DNA of 64,000 nucleotides, taken from positions 117,340,834-117,404,833 of the forward strand of contig OW121741.1 of the NCBI GenBank assembly GCA_933228675.1, written 5' to 3'. The notes beneath the pieces were generated by a model. It had not been told where the DNA came from. It searched no databases and was given only the letters and a program-made list of their open reading frames with translations. Numbering within the stretch: the stretch's first letter is position 1; every line of letters starts with the position of its first letter. The translations under genes and the position numbers were made by a program. The stretch comes from Stomorhina lunata (taxonomy: Eukaryota > Arthropoda > Insecta > Diptera > Rhiniidae). Positions 34,095 through 47,462 of the stretch are shown one piece after another.

Positions 34095-35617
34095 ATTATG
34101 TTTCTCAAAAGACATTAAAATTGCGACTTTTGTTTTACATTATTTGATTTTAACAAATCAAAAATTCTTTTGTATTATTATGTGTCCTCTTAACATATTT
34201 GGCAAATTACAAATAATTGGCATATTTTAACAAAAATTGGTCCTTACGACAAAGTATAACAACATTTTTTATTAAATCAAGAAAAATTTAAATAAAAACA
34301 AAATTGTTAAATAAAATATAAAATACATTTCCTAAAGACTTCTTTAAAGAAAACGACGGATTTAGTTTAAAATGTAATGGAGCACTTTATGAATGTAATG
34401 TATCATTCATGAGAAAAAAAAATAAATTTTATTTTATATAAAAAAAGGCAAAAACAGACAAAATTCTATATAAGTAGAGATAACTCGAGCATAAATATAA
34501 AAAAAAACTTCAGAAATTTTGCAGACATTGAGACAGACAGACCGACAATGATAAAAATATGCAGTTAAAGTAAAAAATATCTAAACATAAATAATGTCCA
34601 TATGTAGAAGAAAGAACATTTTGTTTTAAAATCCTAGTTTTTATAAAAATTCTGTTATTTATCTTTTTATATAAAAATAAACATATAAAAAACTTAAACA
34701 TATAAAAGCTTGTTTTTCTCTAACATTTAGATTTATGCCCTCTGTCTTTGACACTGACTTTATTTTGCTGTCTTTTCCTGTTTTTTTTCAGAATCTCTGC
34801 TACAGGTCACACCCTAAATAAAAATTCTTTTCCTTTTCAAGTTTCTTTATTTAGTTTTCCTAATAATCGGCAATATGGGTCGTTTCACTTTGAACGACAT
34901 AATCTTTTTACTTAAAATATCTGCTTCCTCCTTACAAGGACATACTTAAATTTAATAAATCCTTAAACACATACACACACACACTCTTAGTTTTATGCTA
35001 AGGCCTATATATGGTAAAAATATAAATCTCTATATCTTTTATATGTTTTGATTTGTCAGGCTTTTTAAACATACATACATATATATTTTTTCATATTTCA
35101 TTTCTTTATGTTATGCCTTGTTAATATTTTATGATTTTGTTTTTTCTTTTTTTTTCTGGTTCAATATTTCTTTTTAAGTCATAAAAATATCCCAAAAAAA
35201 TCATATAAAATGTTTAAAATGCTTTTTTGTTTGGAGTTTATTGTGTGATATCATTTACAATTTTTAGAAATTTTTCCAGTTTATTAAAATTTAGCCAAAA
35301 TATTTATATTTACCCTTGTTTTAAAAAGGTTATGCAAAGTTCAGCATAAAAGTTTAAGAAATGTAAACAATATTTACTTAAATAATTGGTTTAGAGATGA
35401 CTTTAAATTACGCAAAAAAAAATCAAATTTAAAATATTATTAAATGTTAGCTTAAAAAGCTTTTAAGCTTTTTTCCTTATTTACAAAAATAATACATTTT
35501 AAGAGGTTATGTAAAGTTCAGCAAAAACGTTCAAGAAAGTCAAGAATATCTAAAAGAATAAATGATCAGAAGTGATCTTTAAGTTCACCAAAAAAGTATA
35601 ATATTATTGAGTATATA
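34095..35617. other. Non-coding AT-rich sequence
   Basis: Long A and T runs. A short minus frame (34510-34701) has no domain. A pyrimidine tract followed by CAG at 34770-34792 resembles a splice acceptor but has no supporting exon. Confidence 0.5.
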
Positions 35618-38600
35618 TGAAGACCTTATTTTGAAAGTGAATTAAGTCCATTTTTTTTAATTGAGATATTAAGGGTTTTGCGTTTTAGTGTTTTTAAAAA
35701 TATAGGTGACCAATTCTAGTAAATTAAATCTTACGATTTGATCAGAACCTATCAATATCATAAAAATAAATTTATAAAAACCATTTGGAAATGTGTTTTT
35801 TAACGGGTTGAATGGACTTATACCACTTTCAAAGCAAACATTTTAAAATAATAATTTTTTTTATTGAAAAATGTATGGGACTTAAAATGTTTTCCAAACA
35901 AATAAAATTAGAATTTTGGTTTTGTATGAAAAAATTTTTACTTTTGAATTAGAAAATGTATGGGACTTATTTTACTTTCAAAACAAATAAAACGAAAAAT
36001 TTTGTTTCAAAAAATTTTGCCAAATATTTTTCATATCAAAATTCCTAAAGAAAAGTAAATTCTCTATAAAAGTAAATTTTTGAAAAATTTCCTATAAAAA
36101 GTAAATTTTTTGAAAAATTTCCTATAAAAAGTAAATTTTTTGAAAAATTTCCTATAAAAAGTAAATTTTTGAAAAATTTCCTATAAAAAGTAAATTTTTT
36201 AAAATTTCCTATAAAATGTAAATTTTTAAAAAAATTCTATAAAAAGTAAATTTTTGAAAAATTTCCTATAAAAAGTAAATTTTTGAAAAATTTCCTATAA
36301 AAAGTAAATTTTTGAAAAATTTCCTATAAAAAGTAAATTTTTGAAAAATTTCCTATAAAAAGTAAATTTTTGAAAAATTTCCTATAAAAAGTAAATTTTT
36401 GAAAAATTTCCTATAAAAAGTAAATTTTTGAAAAATTTCCTATAAAAAGTAAATTTTTGAAAAATTTCCTATAAAAAGTAAATTTTTGAAAAATTTCCTA
36501 TAAAAAGTAAATTTTTGAAAAATTTCCTATAAAAAGAAAATTTTTGAAAAATTTCCTATAAGAAGTAAATTTTCGAAAAATTTCCTATAAAAAGTAAATT
36601 TTTGAAAAATTTCCTATAAAAAGTAAATTTTTGAAAAATTTCCTATAAAAAGTAAATTTTTGAAAAATTTCCTATAAAAAGTAAATTTTTGAAAAATTTC
36701 CTATAAAAAGTAAATTTTTGAAAAATTTCCTATAAAAAGTAAATTTTTGAAAAATTTCCTATCAAAAGTAAATTTTTGAAAAATTTCCTGTACAAAGTAA
36801 ATTGTTGAAAAATTTCCTTTAAAAAAGTAAATTTTTGAAAAATTTCCTATAAAAAGTAAATTTTTGAAAAATTTCCTATAAGAAGTAAATTTTTGAAAAA
36901 TTTCCTATAAAAAGTAAATTTTTGAAAAATTTCCTATAAAAAGTAAATTTTTGAAAAATTTCCTTTAAGAAGTAAATTTTTGAAAAATTTCCTTTAAAAA
37001 GTAAATTTTTGAAAAATTTCCTTTAAAAAGTAAATTTTTGAAAAAATTCCTTTAAAAAGTAAATTTTTGAAAAATTTCCTTTAAAAAGTAAATTTTTGAA
37101 ATATTTTCTTTAAAAAGTAAATTTTTGAAAAACTTCCTTGAAAAAGTAAATTTTTGAAAAATTTCCTCTAAAAATTAAATTTTTGAAAAATTTCCTATAA
37201 AAAGTAAATTTTTGAAAAATTTCCTATAAAAAGTAAATTTTTGAAAATTTTCCTATAAAAAGTAAATTTTTGAAAAATTTCCTATAAAAAGTAAATTTTT
37301 GAAAAATTTCCTATAAAAAGTAAATTTTTGAAAAATTTCCTATAAAAAGTAAATTTTTGAAAAATTTCCTATAAAAAGTAAATTTTTGAAAAATTTCCTA
37401 TAAAAAGTAAATTTTTGAAAAATTTCCTATAAAAAGTAAATTTTTGAAAAATTTCCTATAAAAAGTAAATTTTTGAAAAATTTCCTATCAAAAGTAAATT
37501 TTTGAAAAATTTCCTATAAAAAGTAAATTTTTGAAAAATTTCCTAAAAAAGTAAATTTTTGAAAAATTTTCTATAAAAAGTAAATTTTTGAAAAATTTCC
37601 TATAAAAAGTAAATTTTTGAAAAATTTCCTATAAAAAGTAAATTTTTGAAAAATTTCCTATAAAAAGTAAATTTTTGAAAAATTTCCTATAAAAAGTTAA
37701 TTTTTGAAAAATTTCCTATAAAAAGTAAATTTTTGAAAAATTTCCTAAAAAAGTAAATTTTTGAAAAATTTTCTATAAAAAGTAAATTTTTGAAAAATTT
37801 CCTATAAAAAGTAAATTTTTGAAAAATTTCCTATCAAAAGTAAATTTTTGAAAAATTACCTATAAAAAGTAAATTTTTGAAAAATTTCCTAAAAAAGTAA
37901 ATTTTTGAAAAATTTTCTATAAAAAGTAAATTTTTGAAAAATTTCCTATAAAAAGTAAATTTTTGAAAAATTTCCTATAAAAAGTAAATTTTTGAAAAAT
38001 TTTCTATAAAAAGTAAATTTTTGAAAAATTTCCTATAAAAAATAAATTTTTGAAAAACTTCCTATCAAAAGTAAATTTTTGAAAAATTTCCTATAAAAAG
38101 TAAATTTTTGAAAAATTTCCTATAAGAAGTAAATTTTTGAAAAATTTCCTATAAAAAATAAATTTTTGAAAAATTTCCTATCAAAAGTAAATTTTTGAAA
38201 AATTTCCTATAAAAAGTAAATTTTTGAAAAATTTCCTATAAGAAGTAAATTTTTGAAAAATTTCCTCTAAAAATTAAATGTTTGAAAATTTTCCTATAAA
38301 AAGTAAATTTTTGAAAAATTTCCTATAAGAAGTAAATTTTTGAAAAATTTCCTATAAGAAGTAAATTTTTGAAAAATTTTCTATCAAAAGTAAATTTTTG
38401 AAAAATTTCCTATAAGAAGTAAATTTTTTAAAAATTTCCTATTATAAGAAAATTTTTGAAAAATTTCCTATGATAAAAAAATTTTTGAAAAAATGCATTA
38501 GACTTAACCCAATTTCAAAATAAAATTTAAATTTTTATTTTATTCGAAGAAACATTTCCGTTTAGAACAATAAATGAATTGGACTTAATCCACTTTCAAA

Positions 38601-38841
38601 ACAAATAAATTTCAAGTTTTTATTATGTTTGAATAATCTCTTAAATAGAAAAATATATGGGACTTAAACCACTTTCAAAATAAAAATTTGTATCAATTCG
38701 TTAACTACAAAATGTTTGACCGTCAATATTTTAGTAGGTTCTGTAAATTTAAAATAAATGATTTTTCGCATAAGCTTTCCCCATCATTAACTCAATTTTT
38801 TTGGAATGTGGACTTATTACACTTTCAGAATAAAGTCTTCA
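35618..38841 (+). mobile_element. TIR-bounded element carrying a 29-bp minisatellite (left copy)
   Basis: Starts TGAAGACCTTATTTTGAAAG (35618) and ends with the inverted CTTTCAGAATAAAGTCTTCA (38841); the inverted match extends about 33 bp, through TAAGTCCA. Internally the same motif (GGACTTAnnCCACTTTCAAAA) is repeated in one orientation near 35813, 35878, 35957, 38495, 38578, 38658 and 38808, with the 29-bp array between the two groups. No coding frame. The reverse complement of this whole layout follows at 40113-46530. Best guess: a non-autonomous foldback-like element; superfamily unknown. Confidence 0.7.
36055..38490 (+). repeat. 29-bp minisatellite, left array (about 84 units)
   Basis: Unit GTAAATTTTTGAAAAATTTC followed by CTATAAAAA, 29 bp (period read between 36304 and 36333). 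AAATTTTT-G-AAAAATTT is an interrupted palindrome. Variants cluster (CTTTAAAAAG at 36955-37110; CTATCAAAAG and CTATAAGAAG at 38050-38450; shortened CCTAAAAAAG at 37543, 37745 and 37890), showing block duplication. Confidence 0.97.
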
Positions 38842-40112
38842 ATATATAACACAGTACAATACATGATTTCAGGATTTAATTCTGGTAATTGTTTATGAAA
38901 GTAGCCCCAAAAAGAAAAACTTCTGCATTATTCGTTTGGTCATGGTACATCAAATAATAATTTTAGCCTTATATACCAAAACAAGAACACCTTTAACAGC
39001 AAGACAAGGTACCCGGAGAAAATAAATGCGTGATCTCGGAAAATAACTCTGAGAAATACAATCTACGTTCATTTATAGTAAATCACAGCACGAATTCAAC
39101 ATTGCGATTGTAAGGATACAAGTCAAGGCGAATATATATGTATACCATACCTATGTAGTAAATTAAGTTTCGTACTACAGGTAGATATACCCAAAATTGT
39201 TTTACATTTAACTAGAATAATCCAAAGACATGGCATATAACCTTAAAATCGATTGAAGACTTTCCTTATTACCAAGGGTTTTCAAAAATATCCTATGTTC
39301 TTGAAGACTCTCCTGAGCATATGCAATAGAAAATTATTATTTTAAAAAAAATTTAAAAGGTTTGAATAGTTTCACTTTTTTAAGGCCTTAAGTTACTTAA
39401 ATACCCATTTTTGATGCAATGGACTAACGTTATGTCACTTTTGCACAGGATGATAATAAGTACTTTTTTCATACCCTTTTTAAAAATCCTGTTTTGGTTC
39501 TTTTAAATAGATTGTTCAGCAAATTTGAAAAAAGCGAAAAAAAAGTTCCAGTTATATTTAGAATACCTGCGACGTAAAATTAAGGGATATCGACAAAAAC
39601 TTAATATTAGAAAATTGGTTGAAATTTGATATCACTAACCCTTCTATAACCAGGGTCAAAAATAAAATGAAAGAAAAAGAAATTTAAACTGCGTACAAAC
39701 AAAGAATATCATGCAAATCTTGTTTAAAATTGTTTTTAAAAACAATGTTTCACTTTTATAATAACCTTTTACTCATATGGAAATATTCAAAATTCCTTCT
39801 AAAAATACCTGCTTATTTTGATTTACTTTAATTCCATTTAAGTCTTAAATTATATTTATTACTACACTTTTTGCTTATTTGAAAGCAAATAGAGGAAAAA
39901 TATATTGGAATAAAAAAATTCCAGCTGAGATTGTAGTAATGTTTTTGATTATATTAAAATATGTGCATAAATTAGGTTTATCTATGCCTTTTAATAAAAT
40001 CCCACCATAAATACATGTAACAAAAGAAAAACCGTTTTTTTGTGGATTCTGCAAAAAAAAAAAACTTTAAAATAAATGCCTTAACCCAAGATTACCCATA
40101 TTAGAAAACATA
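38842..40112. other. Spacer between the two inverted array elements
   Basis: About 1.27 kb. The first part (38855-38965) is copy 2 of the dispersed repeat seen at 3002-3130. The rest is AT-rich without a recognised gene or element. If the two flanking elements paired, this would be the loop. Confidence 0.6.
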
Positions 40113-43100
40113 TAAAGACTTTATTTTGAAAGTGGAATAAGTCCACATTCCAAAAAAATTCAGTTAATGATGGGGAAAGGTTCTGCAATTGTGGATCTTA
40201 CTATGCGAAAAATAATTTATTTTAAATTTACAAAACCTACTTAAATATTGACAGTCCAACATTTTGTAGTTAACGAATTGATACAAATTTTTATTTTGAA
40301 AGTGCTTTAAGTCCCATATATTTTTCTATTTAAGAGATTATTCAAACATAATAAAAACTTGAAATTTATTTGTTTTGAAAGTGGATTAAGTCCAATTCAT
40401 TTATTGTTCTAAACGGAAATGTTTCTTCGAATAAAATAAAAATTTAAATTTTATTTTGAAATTGGGTTAAGTCCAATGCATTTTTTCAAAAATTTTTTTA
40501 TCATAGGAAATTTTTCAAAAATTTTCTTATAATAGGAAATTTTGAAAAAATTTACTTTTTATAGGAAATTTTTCAAAAATTTACTTTTGATAGGAAATTT
40601 TTCAAAAATTTACTTCTTATAGGAAATTTTTCAAAAATTTACTTCTTATAGGAAATTTTTCAAAAATTTACTTTTTATAGGAAAATTTTTAAACTTTTAC
40701 TTTTTAGAGGAAATTTTTCAAAAATTTACTTTTTATAGGAAATTTTTCAAAAATTTACTTTTTATAGGAAATTTTTCAAAAATTTACTTTTGATAGGAAA
40801 TTTTTCAAAAATTTATTTTTTATAGGAAATTTTTCAAAAATTTACTTTTGATAGGAAATTTTTCAAAAATTTACTTCTTATAGGAAATTTTTCAAAAATT
40901 TACTTTTTATAGGAAATTTTTCAAAAATTTACTTCTTATAGGAAATTTTTCAAAAATTTACTTTTTATAGGAAATTTTTCAAAAATTTACTTTTTATAGG
41001 AAATTTTTCAAAAATTTACTTTTTATAGGAAATTTTTCAAACATTTACTTTTTAGAGGAAATTTTTCAAAAATTTACTTCTTATATGAAATTTTTCAAAA
41101 ATTTACTTCTTATAGGAAATTTTTCAAAAATTTACTTTTTATAGGAAATTTTTCAAACATTTACTTTTGATATGAAATTTTTCAAAAATTTATTTTTTAT
41201 AGGAAATTTTTCAAAAATTTACTTTTGATAGGAAATTTTTCAAAAATTTAATTCTTATAGGAAATTTTTCAAAAATTTACTTCTTATAGGAAATTTTTCA
41301 AAAATTTACTTTTTATAGGAAATTTTTCAAAAAATTTACTTTTTATAGGAAATTTTTCAAAAATTTACTTTTTATAGGAAATTTTTCAAAAATTTACTTT
41401 TTATAGGAAATTTTTCAAAAATTTACTTTTTATAGGAAATTTTTCAAAAATTTACTTTTTATAGGAAATTTTTCAAAAATTTACTATTTATAGGAAATTT
41501 TTCAAAAATTTACTATTTTTAGGAAATTTTTCAAAAATTTACTATTTTTAGGAAATTTTTCAAAAATTTACTTTTTATAGGAAATTTTTCAAAAATTTAC
41601 TTTTGATAGGAAATTTTTCAAAAATTTACTTTTGATAGGAAATTTTTCAAAAATTTACTTTTTATAGGCAATTTTTCAAAAATATACTTTTTATAGGCAA
41701 TTTTTCAAAAATTTACTTCTTATAGGAAATTTTTCAAAAATTTACTTTTTATAGGAAATTTTTCAAAAATTTACTTTTTATAGGAAATTTTTCAAAAATT
41801 TACTTTTTATAGGAAATTTTTCAAAAATTTACTTTTTATAGGAAATTTTTCAAAAATTTACTTTTTATAGGAAATTTTTCAAAAATTTACTTTTTATAGG
41901 AAATTTTTCAAAAATTTACTTTTTATAGGAAATTTTTGAAAAATTTACTTTTTATAGGAAATTTTTCAAAAATTTACTTTTTATAGGAAATTTTTCAAAA
42001 ATTTACTTTTTATAGGAAATTTTTCAAAAATTTACTTTTTATAGGAAATTTTTCAAAAATTTACTTTTTATAGGAAATTTTTCAAAAATTTACTTTTTAT
42101 AGGAAATTTTTCAAAAATTTACTTTTTATAGGAAATTTTTCAAAAATTTACTTTTTATAGGAAATTTTTCAAAAATTTACTTTTTATAGGAAATTTTTCA
42201 AAAATTTACTTTTTATAGGAAATTTTTCAAAAATTTACTTTTTATAGGAAATTTTTCAAAAATTTACTTTTTATAGGAAATTTTTCAAAAATTTACTTTT
42301 TATAGGAAATTTTTCAAAAATTTACTTTTTATAGGAAATTTTTCAAAAATTTACTTTTTATAGGAAATTTTTCAAAAATTTACTTTTTATAGGAAATTTT
42401 TCAAAAATTTACTTTTTATAGGAAATTTTTCAAAAATTTACTTTTTATAGGAAATTTTTCAAAAATTTACTTTTTATAGGAAATTTTTCAAAAATTTACT
42501 TTTTATAGGAAATTTTTCAAAAATTTACTTTTTATAGGAAATTTTTCAAAAATTTACTTTTTATAGGAAATTTTTCAAAAATTTACTTTTTATAGGAAAT
42601 TTTTCAAAAATTTACTTTTTATAGGAAATTTTTCAAAAATTTACTTTTTATAGGAAATTTTTCAAAAATTTACTTTTTATAGGAAATTTTTCAAAAATTT
42701 ACTTTTTATAGGAAATTTTTCAAAAATTTACTTTTTATAGGAAATTTTTCAAAAATTTACTTTTTATAGGAAATTTTTCAAAAATTTACTTTTTATAGGA
42801 AATTTTTCAAAAATTTACTTTTTATAGGAAATTTTTCAAAAATTTACTTTTTATAGGAAATTTTTCAAAAATTTACTTTTTATAGGAAATTTTTCAAAAA
42901 TTTACTTTTTATAGGAAATTTTTCAAAAATTTACTTTTTATAGGAAATTTTTCGAAAATTTGCTTTTTATAGGAAATATTTCAAAAATTTACATTTAATA
43001 GGAAATATTTCAAAAATTTACTTTTTATAGGAAATTTTTCAAAAATTTACTTTTTATGGGAAATTTTTCGAAAATTTACTTTTTATGGGAAATTTTTCGA

Positions 43101-46100
43101 AAATTTACTTTTTATAGGCAATTTTTCAAAAATTTACTTTTTATAGAAAATTTTTTTTAAAACTTACTTTTTATATTAAATTTTTCAAAAATTTACTTTC
43201 TATAGTAAATTTTTCAAAAATTTACTTTTTATAGGAAATTTTTCAAAAATTTACTTTTTATAGGAAATTTTTCAAAAATTTACTTTTTATAGGAAATTTT
43301 TCAAAAATTTACTTTTTATAGGAAATTTTTCAAAAATTTACTTTTTATAGGAAATTTTTCAAAAATTTACTTTTTATAGGAAATTTTTCAAAAATTTACT
43401 TTTTATAGGAAATTTTTCAAAAATTTACTTTTTATAGGAAATTTTTCAAAAATTTACTATTTATAGGAAATTTTTCAAAAATTTACTATTTTTAGGAAAT
43501 TTTTCAAAAATTTACTATTTTTAGGAAATTTTTCAAAAATTTACTTTTTATAGGAAATTTTTCAAAAATTTACTTTTGATAGGAAATTTTTCAAAAATTT
43601 ACTTTTGATAGGAAATTTTTCAAAAATTTACTTTTTATAGGCAATTTTTCAAAAATATACTTTTTATAGGCAATTTTTCAAAAATTTACTTCTTATAGGA
43701 AATTTTTCAAAAATTTACTTTTTATAGGAAATTTTTCAAAAATTTACTTTTTATAGGAAATTTTTCAAAAATTTACTTTTTATAGGAAATTTTTCAAAAA
43801 TTTACTTTTTATAGGAAATTTTTCAAAAATTTACTTTTTATAGGAAATTTTTCAAAAATTTACTTTTTATAGGAAATTTTTCAAAAATTTACTTTTTATA
43901 GGAAATTTTTCAAAAATTTACTTTTTATAGGAAATTTTTCAAAAATTTACTTTTTATAGGAAATTTTTCAAAAATTTACTTTTTATAGGAAATTTTTCAA
44001 AAATTTACTTTTTATAGGAAATTTTTCAAAAATTTACTTTTTATAGGAAATTTTTCAAAAATTTACTTTTTATAGGAAATTTTTCAAAAATTTACTTTTT
44101 ATAGGAAATTTTTCAAAAATTTACTTTTTATAGGAAATTTTTCAAAAATTTACTTTTTATAGGAAATTTTTCAAAAATTTACTTTTTATAGGAAATTTTT
44201 CAAAAATTTACTTTTTATAGGAAAATTTTCAAAAATTTACTTTTTATAGGAAATTTTTCAAAAATTTACTTTTTATAGGAAATTTTTCAAAAATTTACTT
44301 TTTATAGGAAATTTTTCAAAAATTTACTTTTTATAGGAAATTTTTCAAAAATTTACTTTTTATAGGAAATTTTTCAAAAATTTACTTTTTATAGGAAATT
44401 TTTCGAAAATTTGCTTTTTATAGGAAATATTTCAAAAATTTACATTTAATAGGAAATATTTCAAAAATTTACTTTTTATAGGAAATTTTTCAAAAATTTA
44501 CTTTTTATGGGAAATTTTTCGAAAATTTACTTTTTATGGGAAATTTTTCGAAAATTTACTTTTTATAGGCAATTTTTCAAAAATTTACTTTTTATAGAAA
44601 ATTTTTTTTAAAACTTACTTTTTATATTAAATTTTTCAAAAATTTACTTTCTATAGTAAATTTTTCAAAAATTTACTTTTTATAGGAAATTTTTCAAAAA
44701 TTTACTTTTTATAGGAAATTTTTCAAAAATTTACTTTTTATAGGAAATTTTTCAAAAATTTACTTTTTATAGGAAATTTTTCAAAAATTTACTTTTTATA
44801 GGAAATTTTTCAAAAATTTACTTTTTATAGGAAATTTTTCAAAAATTTACTTTTTATAGGAAATTTTTCAAAAATTTACTTTTTATAGGAAATTTTTCAA
44901 AAATTTACTTTTTATAGGAAATTTTTCAAAAATTTACTTTTTATAGGAAATTTTTCAAAAATTTACTTTTTATAGGAAATTTTTCAAAAATTTACTTTTT
45001 ATAGGAAATTTTTCAAAAACTTACTTTTTATAGGAAATTTTTCAAAAATTTACTTTTTATAGGAAATTTTTCGAAAATTTACTTTTTATAGGAAATATTT
45101 CAAAAATTTACATTTAATAGGAAATATTTCAAAAATTTACTTTTTATAGGAAATTTTTCAAAAATTTACTTTTTATGGGAAATTTTTCGAAAATTTACTT
45201 TTTATAGGCAATTTTTCAAAAATTTACTTTTTATAGAAAATTTTTCAAAAATTTACTTTATATAGGAAATTTTTCAAAAATTTACTTTTATAGGAAATTT
45301 TTCAAAAATTAACTTTTTATAGGAAATTTTTCAAAAATTTACTTTTTATAGAAAATTTTTCAATAATTTACTTTCTATAGAAAATTTTTTTTAAAACTTA
45401 CTTTTTATATTAAATTTTTCAAAAATTTACTTTCTATAGTAAATTTTTCAAAAATTTACTTTTTATAGGAAATTTTTCAAAAATTTACTTTTTATAGGAA
45501 ATTTTTCAAAAATTTACTTTTTATAGGAAATTTTTCAAAAATTTACTTTTTATAGGAAATTTTTCAAAAATTTACTTTTTATAGGAAATTTTTCAAAAAT
45601 TTACTTTTTATGGGAAATTTTTCAAAAATTTACTTTTTATAGGAAATTTTTCAAAAATTTACTTTTTATAGGAAATTTTTCAAAAATTTACTTTTTATAG
45701 GAAATTTTTCAAAAATTTACTTTTTATAGGAAATTTTTCAAAAATTTACTTTTTATAGGAAATTTTTCAAAAATTTACTTTTTATAGGAAATATTTCAAA
45801 AATTTACTTTTTATAGGAAATTTTTCAAAAATTTACTTTTTATAGGAAATTTTTCAAAAATTTACTTTTTATAGGAAATTTTTCAAAAATTTACTTTTTA
45901 TAGGAAATTTTTCAAAAATTTACTTTTTATAGGAAATTTTTCAAAAATTTACTTTTTATAGGAAATTTTTCAAAAATTTACTTTTTATAGGAAATTTTTC
46001 AAAAACTTACTTTTTATAGGAAAATTTTTAAAAATTTACTTTCTATAGGAAATTTTTCAAAAATTTACTTTTTATAGGAAATTTTTCGAAAATTTACATT

Positions 46101-46530
46101 TTATAGGAATTTTTCTATGAAAAATATTTGGCAACATTTTTCGAAACAAAATTTTTCGCTTTATTTGTTTTGAAAGTGAAATAAGTCCCATACATTTTTC
46201 AATTCAAAAGTAAACATTTTTTCACACAAATATTAAAATTTTATTTGACTTGAAAACAGTTTAAGTCCCATATATTTTTCAATTCAAAAAATGAATATTT
46301 TAAAATGTTTGTTTTGAAAGTGGTATAAGTCCATTCAACCCCTTAAAAAACACAAATGGTTTTCAGTAATTTATTTTTATGAAAGAAAAAATTTTATAGG
46401 TTCTGTTCTAAACTTAAGATTTAATTTACTAAAATTGGTCACCTAAATTTTTAAAAACATTAAAACGCAAACCTCTTTATATCTCAATTAAAAAAAATGG
46501 ACTTAATCCACTTTTAAAATAAGGTCTTCA
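40113..46530 (-). mobile_element. TIR-bounded element carrying a 29-bp minisatellite (right copy, inverted)
   Basis: Reverse complement of the element at 35618-38841. It begins AAAGACTTTATTTTGAAAGT (about 40113) and ends ATAAGGTCTTCA (46519-46530), with the same internal AAGTCC motifs (about 40137, 40310, 40385, 40470; 46160-46270, 46325, 46500). Unique flanks match the left copy base by base with scattered changes. The array is more than twice as long (about 5.6 kb against 2.4 kb). Confidence 0.75.
40491..46118 (-). repeat. 29-bp minisatellite, right array (about 194 units) with higher-order duplications
   Basis: Plus strand shows the complement: ATAGGAAATTTTTCAAAAAT then TTACTTTTT. Marker variants repeat as blocks: ACTATTTATAGG/ACTATTTTTAGG at 41483-41560 and 43457-43535; ATAGGCAATTTTTC pairs at 41665-41700 and 43637-43675; TTTGCTTTTTATAGG with ACATTTAATAGG at 42953-43000 and 44404-44450 (a related set at 45070-45120); AAAACTTACTTTTTATATTA at 43161, 44611 and 45386. 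Offsets of about 1974 and 1451 bp are near whole multiples of 29. Confidence 0.97.
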
Positions 46531-47143
46531 AATACTTTTTCGTTCAAAAAATTATTAAGGTATCATTATAAAATCAGAAGTAAAAACACAAGTACTAGTT
46601 GTCCAAACATGACTACTTAAAATATTCTTATTTGAAATAATCCTAAATTTTAGTCTCTTATGGGAAACTCTGGTAATAGTCGTGTTAATAAAAAAACAGC
46701 CAATTAAATACATACACATACAGGTTTAAACGAAATAGAAAAAATACTTCCTTTTTCTTAAAATTTACTAAAAAAAAATAGGAAAAGAAACCGAATGTAA
46801 ACAGCCATTTAATGCTGACGCCAAAAATAATCTAAAAAAAAAATATATGCATATTTTAAGGATAAATATTCCTATTCTTTATTTTTTTAAATCAGCAACA
46901 GAAAACTTAAATATACACAACAGAAAACAACATAAACATATAAAGGAAAATAATATATTTTTGTGACAGATGAAAGCAAGGATACCAAAATACATTCATA
47001 CAAGTTTTTTATGTTAAACAAGGAAAAAATTAAAGACCCAGCAGTTTAAAATTGGAGCCAAGCTAGTGAAAGGGGCTCAAACAAGTACCTTCCTCTTCTG
47101 TTATCCTTGACTCCCAGTGGAGCATGGGGCCTCAAGCAAACAA

Positions 47144-47144
<1 letters not shown>
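46531..47144. other. Non-coding AT-rich sequence with the second 40-bp shared segment
   Basis: Contains 47095-47134, the second copy of the segment at 32806-32845. Otherwise A-rich, no gene recognised. Confidence 0.55.
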
Positions 47145-47181
<37 letters not shown>

Positions 47182-47462
47182 CCCTGACAACATTCCCATT
47201 GGAATAAGGGGTACTTCTCTCAGACAATGATCTGCATGCGATTCTATTTTTTTAGACTCATTGTAGGTCCTTTACGTTTTAACTTCAGCTCCGAACGGGA
47301 AATGCATTAGTTAGAGAAGTTTTACATAGCCTAACACTCAATAACCAGTGGCTAGCTGAGTTATGGGTTGAACCGTCGCTTTTTTGAAAATTATTTTTTT
47401 TTCAAGTGAGTCTGGCCGGGGATCGAACTTGGACCTTTGGTATGCCAAGCGGATGACTAGTA
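47145..47462 (-). mobile_element. tRNA-derived SINE, copy 2
   Basis: On the minus strand: CATCCGCTTGGCATACC, B box AGTTCGATCCC (about 47418), CGACGGTTCAACCCATAACT, TAGCCACTGGTTATTGAGTG, TTAGGCTATGTAAAACTTCT, CTAACTAATGCATTTCCC, GTTCGGAGCTGAAGTTAAAA, CAATGAGTCT, GAATCGCATGCAGATCATTG, GAGAAGTACCCC, ATTCCAATGGGAATGTTGTC, then (TA)n at 47145-47178. The A box is poorly preserved. It is longer at the 3' end than copy 1, whose equivalent seems replaced by (TA)n. Confidence 0.8.

Noticed and set aside
34770..34806. Pyrimidine tract plus CAG followed by a possible GT, like a micro-exon
   Set aside because: A chance splice-acceptor look is common in T-rich DNA; no frame, homology or partner site supports it. 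The same holds for 2400-2443 and 53205-53222.
35618..46530. Treating the whole 11 kb as a single foldback transposon with a 1.27-kb loop
   Set aside because: Each arm has its own pair of TIRs at both its ends, so two separate elements in opposite orientation explain it better, though a compound unit is not excluded.
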